Positions 1 through 5,555 of a stretch of DNA of 5,555 nucleotides are shown piece after piece. The stretch lies in NCBI GenBank assembly GCA_945885645.1, contig CAMCYV010000097.1, positions 1 to 5,555 on the forward strand, written 5' to 3'. Position numbers and translations under genes: made by a program. This stretch comes from Bifidobacterium breve (lineage in GTDB: Bacteria > Actinomycetota > Actinomycetes > S36-B12). Below the pieces are notes generated by a model, which saw nothing but the letters and a program-made list of their open reading frames with translations, was not told where the DNA came from and did no database searches. Each line of letters begins with the position of its first letter. Positions within the stretch are counted from its first letter, which is position 1.

Positions 1-2175
1 CTGTTCGTCTTTAATATTTTTCGCAGGCAGTGGGTTATCCCCACGATTGGCCTTGGGCTGTTGATTTTGACCTCGGTGGTTATTGGTGGCCTTTACCCGA
101 TGATTGTTCAGCAATTTCAAGTTCGCCCCAGTGAATTAGTCCGTGAAGCTCCCTACATTCAGCTCAATATTGATGCAACACGGGATGCCTACAGCATTGT
201 GAACGCTGATGTAGTTGATTACGCCGGTTCAGTTTCACCGCCAACGGTCGAGACCCTCGAGGCAAGCGCGGGAACACTCAGCAATATTCGACTACTTGAC
301 CCAGCCATTGTTTCACCGACCTATAACCAGTTGCAGCAAATTCGTGGTTACTACTCGTTCAACACAAATCTCGACGTCGATCGATACGACCTTCCTCAGG
401 GTCGTCGTGGAGCGGTGGTTGCCGTGCGCGAGATTAATCTTGCGGGTATCCCTGATGGGCAACGCAACTGGACTAATGACCGCGCCGTTTACACGCACGG
501 TTACGGTTTCGTGAGTGCATTTGACAACACAGCACTCAGTGATGGAACCCCAGACTTTTTCGCATCTGATATCCCACCCATCGGGGAGCTTGAAGTAACC
601 CAGCCACGTGTTTACTTCGGTGAACTGAGCCCGCAGTACTCAATTGTTGGCGCACCCGAAGGAACACCCTCCGTGGAGTTGGATTACCCCGATGATGCAA
701 GTCCCACGGGCCAAGCGACAAATACATACGACGGCAACGGCGGGGTGCCCATGGGCTCCTTCTTAGGTAAGATGCTTTTTGCTACAAAATTCCAAGACTC
801 AAATATTTTGCTCTCCGACCTGGTCAATGAAGAATCCCAAATTATGTGGGATCGCACACCTCTCACTCGCGTCGAAAAAGTGGCACCTTGGTTGACCCTG
901 GACCAAGACCCCTATCCCGTCGTTGCAGACGGTCGGATTCAGTGGATCGTTGATGGTTACACACTCTCCAATGAATACCCGTACTCCTCACGAGTGTCCC
1001 TCGCTGATGCAACAAGTGATTCGATCAGCAATCGGGTGATTCAATCGGGACTGCTCCCACGTGATCAGGTCAACTACATGCGCAACTCGGTGAAAGCCGT
1101 TGTTGACGCCTATGAAGGCTCAGTAAAGCTATACGCATGGGATGAAACGGATCCAGTTCTCCAAACCTGGATGAAAGCTTTCCCTGATGTAGTTGAACCG
1201 CGCAGCGCCATGTCAGATGACATCCTCGCTCACGTTCGTTACCCGCAAGATATCTTTAAAGTCCAGCGCAACATCATGTCGCGCTACCACGTAACTGATG
1301 CGGTGACGTTCTATAACGGTACCGACGTGTGGATCGTGCCATTTGATCCAACAGTTCCCACTGCTCAGGTTTTCCAACCCCCTTACTACTTGACCCTGCA
1401 AATGCCCGGCCAGACAAACACCGCGTTCTCCTTGACGACCACCTTTGCCCCGCAACGACGACAAACGTTGGCGGCATTTATGGCGGTGAACTCTGCTCCG
1501 GGGGAGAACTATGGAGACATTCAAGTGTTGCAATTACCCAGCAACACAACCATCCCCGGACCGCAACAGGTTCAAAACAACTTTGAGTCTGACCCCGATG
1601 TGAGTTCGCAACTTAACCTGTTGCGTCGCGGTGGTTCTGAAGTTGAACTCGGCAACCTGCTCTCGCTGCCTTTCAACGGGGGATTGCTCTACGTTGAACC
1701 GGTCTACATTCGTGCAGCAGCTGACGGCTACCCATTGTTGCGAAAGGTCCTCGCCGGGTACGGCGCCAATGTTGCGCTGGAAGACAACTTGGCTAAAGCC
1801 CTGGCAAAGGTATTGGGAACAAGTCCTGACGCGATCCCAGAGACCATCCCGAACATTGATCTTGGCGGAGAGACAACTACCGGGGAGACGACCGATCCGG
1901 GTGGAACGACTACTTCACCAACTACACCTACGGATCCAATTGAGCAACTAGCTGCAGCGGTAGAAGATGCCCAGGCAGCATTTGCTGAAGGTCGAATTGC
2001 TCTTGCCGAAGGTGATTTTGCTGCCTACGGTCAAGCCCAGGATCGACTCCAAGCAGCCATAACGCGAATTGCGATTGCCGAGGCACTACTGAATCCTCGG
2101 CCAGTGTCTTCCCCACCGGAACCTGACCCACTGCCCGTAGCTTCCCCGCCTGCACCTGACGGAGCCAACGCGTAA
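1..2175 (+). CDS. UPF0182 family membrane protein, C-terminal part (5' end outside window)
   Basis: The frame is open from the first base and ends at TAA 2173-2175, so the first 724 visible codons are the C-terminal portion of a longer gene; UPF0182 (COG1615) proteins are usually about 900-1000 residues with several N-terminal membrane helices and a large extracytoplasmic domain. The last membrane helix is visible at about residues 11-33 (counting the first visible codon as 1), preceded by basic FRR. The soluble region follows, with family-typical stretches such as YYSFNTNLDVDRYDL, REINLAG, THGYGFVSA and QPRVYFGELSPQYSIVG. A Thr/Gly-rich linker (about 622-646) separates this from a predicted helical hairpin (about 647-695, including GDFAAYGQAQDRL), and a Pro-rich tail ends the protein. 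Biochemical function of the family is unknown to me. The TTG at 61 is not a start because family sequence continues upstream of it. Family assignment is by recognition of conserved stretches, not by a search. Confidence 0.93.
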   Translation: MFVFNIFRRQWVIPTIGLGLLILTSVVIGGLYPMIVQQFQVRPSELVREAPYIQLNIDATRDAYSIVNADVVDYAGSVSPPTVETLEASAGTLSNIRLLDPAIVSPTYNQLQQIRGYYSFNTNLDVDRYDLPQGRRGAVVAVREINLAGIPDGQRNWTNDRAVYTHGYGFVSAFDNTALSDGTPDFFASDIPPIGELEVTQPRVYFGELSPQYSIVGAPEGTPSVELDYPDDASPTGQATNTYDGNGGVPMGSFLGKMLFATKFQDSNILLSDLVNEESQIMWDRTPLTRVEKVAPWLTLDQDPYPVVADGRIQWIVDGYTLSNEYPYSSRVSLADATSDSISNRVIQSGLLPRDQVNYMRNSVKAVVDAYEGSVKLYAWDETDPVLQTWMKAFPDVVEPRSAMSDDILAHVRYPQDIFKVQRNIMSRYHVTDAVTFYNGTDVWIVPFDPTVPTAQVFQPPYYLTLQMPGQTNTAFSLTTTFAPQRRQTLAAFMAVNSAPGENYGDIQVLQLPSNTTIPGPQQVQNNFESDPDVSSQLNLLRRGGSEVELGNLLSLPFNGGLLYVEPVYIRAAADGYPLLRKVLAGYGANVALEDNLAKALAKVLGTSPDAIPETIPNIDLGGETTTGETTDPGGTTTSPTTPTDPIEQLAAAVEDAQAAFAEGRIALAEGDFAAYGQAQDRLQAAITRIAIAEALLNPRPVSSPPEPDPLPVASPPAPDGANA
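2101..2160 (+). repeat. Imperfect 27-base tandem repeat encoding PVxSPPxPD at the UPF0182 C-terminus
   Basis: Bases 2101-2127 and 2134-2160 match at 21 of 27 positions, separated by 6 bases, and encode PVSSPPEPD and PVASPPAPD. They form the proline-rich tail of the UPF0182 protein, which ends five codons later. This looks like a low-complexity, probably disordered extracytoplasmic tail that grew by duplication; no binding role can be read from it. Confidence 0.6.
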
Positions 2176-2186
2176 GTGGGAAGCAC

Positions 2187-2786
2187 ATGAGTCTGACTGA
2201 TCATTGGAATGACCGGTATGAAAACAATCCGGCTTCCAAACTCAGTTGGTATCAGGAGAGTTCACCCGAAGTTGAATTCATCACGAGCAATGTTGGCAAA
2301 GCAACCCCAATCATTGACATTGGTGGTGGACTTTCACCATTCGTCCACGAATTAATTGACCTTGAATTTACCGACCTCACTGTGTTAGACATCAGTGACT
2401 TTGCCTTGAGCGAGGGAGTGCGCAAAGCCGAGGGTCGAAAGGTCGAGTGGATTGCATCAGACATTCGCGACTGGAGCCCTGAACGGATGTTTGGCCTTTG
2501 GCATGACCGTGCAGTTTTTCATTTCCTCACCGTAAAAGAAGATCAACAAAGATATTTCTCGATGGCCGCCGAGGCATTAGTACCGGGTGGGTACCTGATC
2601 ATGGGAACGTTCTCAGAAAATGGGCCTGAAACATGCTCAGGGTTACCCGTTGCCCGTCACAGCATTGTCAACCTCACAAGCTCACTCGCGGTAGATTTCA
2701 CCGTGATCGACACCTCGATCCAAGTGCACATCACTCCCAGCGGTTCTGCCCAAGAATTCGCGTGGGTGTACGCCGTGCGCAACTAG
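2187..2786 (+). CDS. Class I SAM-dependent methyltransferase
   Basis: A 199-residue cytoplasmic protein of the usual size for a stand-alone Rossmann-fold methyltransferase. Motif I is IIDIGGGLSPF (residues 42-52, Gly46-48), the acidic residue ending strand 2 is Asp68 in TVLDIS, motif III is ASDIRDW with Asp92, and motif IV is LWHDRAVFHF (104-113). LVPGGYLIMGTF (131-142) is the usual post-motif strand. The N-terminal WNDRY...LSWYQ and the GPETCSGLPVARHS and QEFAWVYA stretches resemble a subfamily of uncharacterised small methyltransferases, so the substrate cannot be named. ATG 2187 is chosen because the conserved WNDRY lies directly behind it; GGGAAG at 2178-2183 is a weak ribosome binding site three bases upstream. 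It begins 11 bases after the UPF0182 stop, on the same strand, with no terminator between, so co-transcription is likely. Confidence 0.9.
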   Translation: MSLTDHWNDRYENNPASKLSWYQESSPEVEFITSNVGKATPIIDIGGGLSPFVHELIDLEFTDLTVLDISDFALSEGVRKAEGRKVEWIASDIRDWSPERMFGLWHDRAVFHFLTVKEDQQRYFSMAAEALVPGGYLIMGTFSENGPETCSGLPVARHSIVNLTSSLAVDFTVIDTSIQVHITPSGSAQEFAWVYAVRN

Positions 2787-2836
2787 CATTTAGCGCCAAA
2801 GCCTTACCCGCGAAATCGATGACACCAATACTCCCG

Positions 2837-2842
2837 TATAGT
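2837..2842 (+). promoter_or_regulatory. Candidate -10 box of the tRNA-fMet promoter
   Basis: TATAGT matches the -10 consensus at five of six positions and lies 19 bases before the mature tRNA 5' end, a plausible distance for a short leader. No good -35 box sits at 16-18 bases upstream (AATCGA-like sequence there; an ATGACA at 2819-2824 is only 12 bases away), so this is a weak call. AATACT at 2827-2832 is an alternative -10. The tRNA could also be carried by read-through from the methyltransferase gene 75 bases upstream. Confidence 0.3.
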
Positions 2843-2861
2843 TCGGGTGGTAGAAAAACAG

Positions 2862-2935
2862 CGCGGGGTGGAGCAGCTCGGTAGCTCGCTGGGCTCATAA
2901 CCCAGAGGTCACAGGTTCAAATCCTGTCCCCGCTA
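2862..2935 (+). tRNA. Initiator tRNA-fMet (CAT anticodon)
   Basis: The full cloverleaf can be folded by eye. Acceptor strands are CGCGGGG (2862-2868) and CCCCGCT (2928-2934); D stem GAGC/GCTC (2871-2874, 2884-2887); anticodon stem CTGGG/CCCAG (2889-2893, 2901-2905) with loop CTCATAA and anticodon CAT at 2896-2898; T stem ACAGG/CCTGT around loop TTCAAAT (2916-2922); discriminator A at 2935. Three features mark it as an initiator, not an elongator: the unpaired first acceptor position (C1 opposite T72), three consecutive G:C pairs at the bottom of the anticodon stem, and A:T at the second D-stem pair. CCA is not encoded (CGA follows), so the tRNA needs CCA-adding enzyme. Without CCA it is 74 bases long, as expected for a bacterial initiator. 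It delivers formyl-methionine to the ribosomal P site. Confidence 0.97.
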
Positions 2936-2942
2936 CGAAATG

Positions 2943-2980
2943 AAAAGACCCAGGGATGTCCCCCTGGGTCTTTTCTTTTT
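2943..2980 (+). terminator. Intrinsic terminator after tRNA-fMet, possibly bidirectional
   Basis: AAAAGACCCAGGG (2943-2955) and CCCTGGGTCTTTT (2962-2974) are perfect 13-base inverted repeats around a six-base loop, followed by CTTTTT, giving the stable hairpin and U-rich tract of a Rho-independent terminator seven bases after the tRNA. The A-rich sequence on the other side (GAAATGAAAA) gives a weaker U tract on the - strand, so the same hairpin may also stop transcription coming from the two-component genes, whose last stop is at 3094. No other hairpin with a T run separates the two convergent units. Confidence 0.9.
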
Positions 2981-3093
2981 GTGGAGGAGATTCACGATAC
3001 TGCGAATCGGTGGCACCTGTCCCCGCTGCTGTTCGAATCAGGGCGATCGCCGTAAGTATGGCCCTATCCGTGGCGAACCCTATAGAGAAGGTG
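2981..3093. other. Intergenic region between convergent units, no gene seen
   Basis: These 113 bases lie between the terminator and the kinase stop codon. I see no reading frame with a plausible start and ribosome binding site. They contain a 12-base exact copy of the tRNA 3' end (3016-3027), a T-loop-like GTTCGAATC (3031-3039) and the palindrome GGCGATCGCC (3042-3051), which do not assemble into a second tRNA. Confidence 0.6.
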
Positions 3094-4929
3094 CTAGCCC
3101 AATGGGACGACGACCTGTAGCCGCGAGGATTGCGAGCCGGAGGGTTCGAGGGACCAACGGACGCCGAGTGAGTCAAAGGTGTGAAGTCCGGATCCGGGTT
3201 GAAAATCTGGTGCAACAGGTACCCCGTCATTCTCGACGATGATGACAACTTCGTTTGTGCCTGGATCAGCGGTCATTGTGATTTTGATAAAGCGCGCATC
3301 ACCATGCCGACTTGCATTCGTTACGGCTTCTTCCAGAATCGCGATGATTGTCGTGCCTTGGCTCGGGGATTCGTCAAGGATCGGTATGACCTGATGTCCG
3401 ACAAGGCAATCAATGCGGATGAGCCCAGCCCAAGCAGAACGCAATGTGTTCAGGTAGTCATCCATCGCGATGTTGGTGATGACGGGTTCGCTTAGTGTTG
3501 AGTGAAGGGTGGCTAAGGCATCATCGACCAGTTTCAATGCGCGATTGATTGCCGAGTCGGATTCGGCGAGGAATTCAGCTTCAGGCCGAGCAGCATGCAG
3601 CCGAAGGCACAAGGTCGTAGCAGCGAGGTTACCTTGTACGGGGCCATGAAGCAGGCGTGATGTTTGTCTTCGAACTCGAAGTTGCTCACGGGCAAGATTG
3701 GTTTCTAATTCTCGGTAGTGCTCTATCAATTCAAGTTGGTGTTTGAAGTGCGCGTCCCATCGTTTCTGGTACTGCTGAATCGCTGACGCGGTAATGCCAC
3801 CTATGAGGCCAAAGACCACGATAAAGATCTCAAGGGCAATAAGCCAGTTGACCTGGTTGACCCCCGGTAGCCACGGGACAATGAGAGCCACGGTGACACT
3901 GGTGAGTAGATACACCATGATCGTGCCCAGTCCGCGAAACCTGCCTGGCTCGAACCTGCTAAGGACCCAGCGGCCGAGGAGCAGCAGCGGTAGAGCTGAA
4001 CCTGTAATGCCTGCGATCAGTGCATAGCCCGCGGCGCCAATTCGTGGAAGTGCTATTAAAGCCCCAAAGCCTGCATACAGGGCAGTAGTCAGCCAGACGG
4101 AGAGTTCCATGGATTTCAGATCGGTCAAAAAGCTCGCAAAATGATTAGCAGACTCTTTATTGCGAGAATCGACATCCATTGTGTCCTCGTTGTCGTCGAT
4201 TACATCGCGACTGGCGCTGCGCACCTGGTCGATCATGACCCCGCCGGTGCGTTCGGAAACCTGATTCCAGAGCGATCTCGACGCGCCTGCTCGAAGGTCT
4301 GAGATGGCCTGGCGCAGTTCATTGAGTTCGGGAATGAGCCAGTCTCGGATGATCCTGTTGAGCATTGCGGATTCCTGACGAACAACCAAGGAAAGTCGGG
4401 TCTCAAAGCTCCGGGTTGCTTCTAACACAGTGTCGACATCGAGTGATCGTAAGCGGTAAAAATTCGAAGAGGCGATGATGTAGGTGAGCAGGATGGTCCA
4501 ACCAAAGAGGAACACAACACCTGTTATCAGTTCAACAGCGCTCAGACTCATCTCGATCTGCTGAAGGCCTAGGTAGGTGAAAGCGCTGAGGCCGCGGAAG
4601 CAGGAGGCGAGCAGCCAGACACCGATGACGACGACTGGATACTGTGTCTTTTGAAAACGACGCCGAAGGATTGTAATGCTCGCGAGCCACAGAACGAGAC
4701 CCGATAGAAGTGGGCCAAGGATCAAGGTCATGAACAGATCGAAGCCACTCAACCCGATTACGCCACGCAGACGCGACACGAGAATTGGAATACCGAACAA
4801 GTTCTGCAGCAACCAAACATAGGGCGAGACACACCATGCGCCAAAGAGCAATTCGCGCCAGTTGCTCTTGGTGAAGGACCGGTCTAGGGAGGAACTGACC
4901 CGTTGCCCATCAAGAGTTTTACTGGACAA
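3094..4929 (-). CDS. Multi-pass membrane sensor histidine kinase (two-component system)
   Basis: From TTG 4929 the product is 611 residues. Two clusters of about four hydrophobic helices are visible: roughly 27-51, 64-88, 97-116, 131-153, then 276-295, 300-324, 335-354, 361-385. Between them lies a largely helical, charged segment (158-274). After the second cluster comes a coiled-coil-like stretch (387-425) leading into an H-box, SRLLHGPVQGNLAA, with His428 as likely phosphoacceptor. The ATP-binding domain fills about 525-610: N box EEAVTNASRHG (Glu533, Asn538), G1 VENDGVP (Asp568-Gly569) and G2 GSGLHTFDSLGVRW. This resembles NarL-partner (HisKA_3-like) kinases. The kinase would autophosphorylate and pass phosphate to the regulator encoded just before it. 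An earlier in-frame TTG at 4995 would give 633 residues but lies deep inside the regulator gene; TTG 4929 has AAGGGA six bases upstream. No extracytoplasmic ligand domain is apparent, so the signal may be sensed in the membrane. Confidence 0.85.
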   Translation of the reverse strand: MSSKTLDGQRVSSSLDRSFTKSNWRELLFGAWCVSPYVWLLQNLFGIPILVSRLRGVIGLSGFDLFMTLILGPLLSGLVLWLASITILRRRFQKTQYPVVVIGVWLLASCFRGLSAFTYLGLQQIEMSLSAVELITGVVFLFGWTILLTYIIASSNFYRLRSLDVDTVLEATRSFETRLSLVVRQESAMLNRIIRDWLIPELNELRQAISDLRAGASRSLWNQVSERTGGVMIDQVRSASRDVIDDNEDTMDVDSRNKESANHFASFLTDLKSMELSVWLTTALYAGFGALIALPRIGAAGYALIAGITGSALPLLLLGRWVLSRFEPGRFRGLGTIMVYLLTSVTVALIVPWLPGVNQVNWLIALEIFIVVFGLIGGITASAIQQYQKRWDAHFKHQLELIEHYRELETNLAREQLRVRRQTSRLLHGPVQGNLAATTLCLRLHAARPEAEFLAESDSAINRALKLVDDALATLHSTLSEPVITNIAMDDYLNTLRSAWAGLIRIDCLVGHQVIPILDESPSQGTTIIAILEEAVTNASRHGDARFIKITMTADPGTNEVVIIVENDGVPVAPDFQPGSGLHTFDSLGVRWSLEPSGSQSSRLQVVVPLG

Positions 4930-5555
4930 AAACTTTCCCTTGCTGCCACAGCCGCACCGCCATGACGCGTTGGTTAATCTTATTGTCCTTCTCAATACCC
5001 AATGCTTGAAAGAGTCGTTTGACTTGACTTTCTGCGGCGTGCACGCTCACTCCCCGCTCCTCGGCGATCCCCAAGTTTGAGTAGCCCTCTGACATGAGGC
5101 GAAGTATCTCTCCTTGACTTCGGTTGATCATAATCTGGTCACGACGAATCTCGGGTGTGGGCGAGGTGAGATTCTCGATCGATGCAGCGGCAAGGGGGAG
5201 CAGGTCGGCGACCGAGTTCAACTGCGACTTCACTACATAAACGGCTGTCTCGGGCAATGAGCGCCCATCGTGAATGGCCAGTTCGGGGGAGGCCTGTGAG
5301 GTGAGCGCAATGAGCCCGAGCCATGGCTGCTCTTCGGAGAGGCGCCCGAGCAAAGCGGCGCCGCTAGGCCCCGCACCCAAGTTCAGGTCGCAGATCACCA
5401 CGTTGGGATCGAAGGTCTTCAAAGCTTCCATGGCGGCAGCGCTCGAATTCACCGACAGGGTCTCAACTCCCAACAGATTCAGGCCATCAGTTACCAGGGT
5501 ACGAGTGAAATCCTCGTCCTCAACTAGCAGGACCCGACCACTGAAGCTTGCTACC
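4919..5555 (-). CDS. NarL/LuxR-family response regulator (start just outside window)
   Basis: The visible 211 codons are open to the right edge and end at TAA (4921-4919). A receiver domain comes first: RVLLVEDEDFTR gives the acidic pocket (Glu12, Asp13 counting the first complete codon as 1), VVICDLNLG gives phosphoacceptor Asp56, and Thr85 (LIALTS), Tyr106 and Lys109 (YVVKS) complete the switch residues at almost exactly CheY spacing. After a linker, residues 144-207 form a LuxR/GerE-type helix-turn-helix with recognition region VSVHAAESQVKRLFQALGI. Because receiver domains normally begin only a few residues before RVLLVEDE, the start codon should lie a few bases beyond the window; the TTG at 5473 would cut off the acidic pocket and is not the start. 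It overlaps the kinase gene by 11 bases, so it is the likely cognate phosphorylation target. Regulated genes cannot be inferred here. Confidence 0.92.
   Translation of the reverse strand, partial: VASFSGRVLLVEDEDFTRTLVTDGLNLLGVETLSVNSSAAAMEALKTFDPNVVICDLNLGAGPSGAALLGRLSEEQPWLGLIALTSQASPELAIHDGRSLPETAVYVVKSQLNSVADLLPLAAASIENLTSPTPEIRRDQIMINRSQGEILRLMSEGYSNLGIAEERGVSVHAAESQVKRLFQALGIEKDNKINQRVMAVRLWQQGKVFVQ
4936..4941 (-). promoter_or_regulatory. Ribosome binding site supporting the TTG start of the kinase
   Basis: On the - strand AAGGGA, followed by AAGTTT, ends six bases before TTG 4929. It lies within the last codons of the response regulator gene. Its good spacing is the main reason for preferring this start over TTG 4995, and its position suggests translational coupling between regulator and kinase. 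Confidence 0.6.

Noticed and set aside
1213..1533. 106-codon - strand frame inside the UPF0182 gene
   Set aside because: It is the shadow of a clearly conserved coding frame; no ribosome binding site or family signal supports it.
3042..3051. Palindrome GGCGATCGCC
   Set aside because: A single 10-base palindrome with no partner copies, T run or nearby promoter; expected by chance at this base composition.
3016..3060. Possible second tRNA around GTTCGAATC
   Set aside because: The T-loop-like sequence has only a partial T stem, there is no matching acceptor strand upstream and no anticodon arm, on either strand.
2895..3248. 117-codon open frame on the - strand ending in GTGFEPVTSGL
   Set aside because: The C-terminal peptide is the well-known artefact of translating the antisense strand of a tRNA T arm; the frame also overlaps the kinase C-terminus and crosses the terminator.
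3181..3495. 104-codon + strand frame
   Set aside because: It lies wholly antisense to the kinase ATP-binding domain, whose motifs are clear, and its product has no recognisable features.
4930..4995. Longer kinase starting at TTG 4995
   Set aside because: It would overlap the regulator by 77 bases; the extra residues are Cys/Arg-rich with no family likeness, and TTG 4929 has a well-placed ribosome binding site.
5471..5473. Response regulator starting at TTG 5473 (184 residues)
   Set aside because: The same frame upstream encodes RVLLVEDED, the essential acidic pocket of the receiver domain, so the gene continues past the window edge.

Overview
The window looks like an ordinary chromosomal stretch of an actinobacterium. 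The evidence is the UPF0182 (COG1615) membrane protein in its actinobacterial form, an initiator tRNA that does not encode its CCA end, and a NarL/LuxR-type two-component pair with an H-box variant I associate with actinobacteria. G+C is close to one half by eye, low for the phylum. That would fit a streamlined Microbacteriaceae-like lineage, but this placement is inference only. I see no mobile element, CRISPR array, phage gene or defence cassette.

Layout. On the + strand, positions 1-2175 hold the C-terminal 724 codons of a UPF0182 protein: the end of its membrane part and the whole large extracytoplasmic region. Eleven bases after its stop, a class I SAM-dependent methyltransferase runs from 2187 to 2786, probably in the same transcript. 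After a 75-base gap carrying a weak candidate promoter comes an initiator tRNA-fMet (2862-2935), followed by a strong intrinsic terminator (2943-2980). From the right edge, the - strand carries a response regulator (5555-4919, start just outside the window) and then a multi-pass membrane histidine kinase (4929-3094). The two genes overlap by 11 bases. The two transcription units converge on the terminator, whose hairpin could serve both directions. The 113 bases between it and the kinase stop (2981-3093) have no supportable gene.

How the genes work together. The kinase and regulator form a cognate two-component system: the kinase would sense a membrane or envelope state, phosphorylate the Asp of the receiver domain, and the LuxR-type HTH would alter transcription. 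No ligand or target can be read from the sequence. The UPF0182 protein and the methyltransferase have no established shared function.

The least ordinary features are the kinase architecture (two blocks of about four membrane helices separated by a roughly 117-residue helical segment), its HG instead of HD H-box, and a 12-base exact copy of the tRNA 3' end lying 93 bases downstream. I found no convincing new system.
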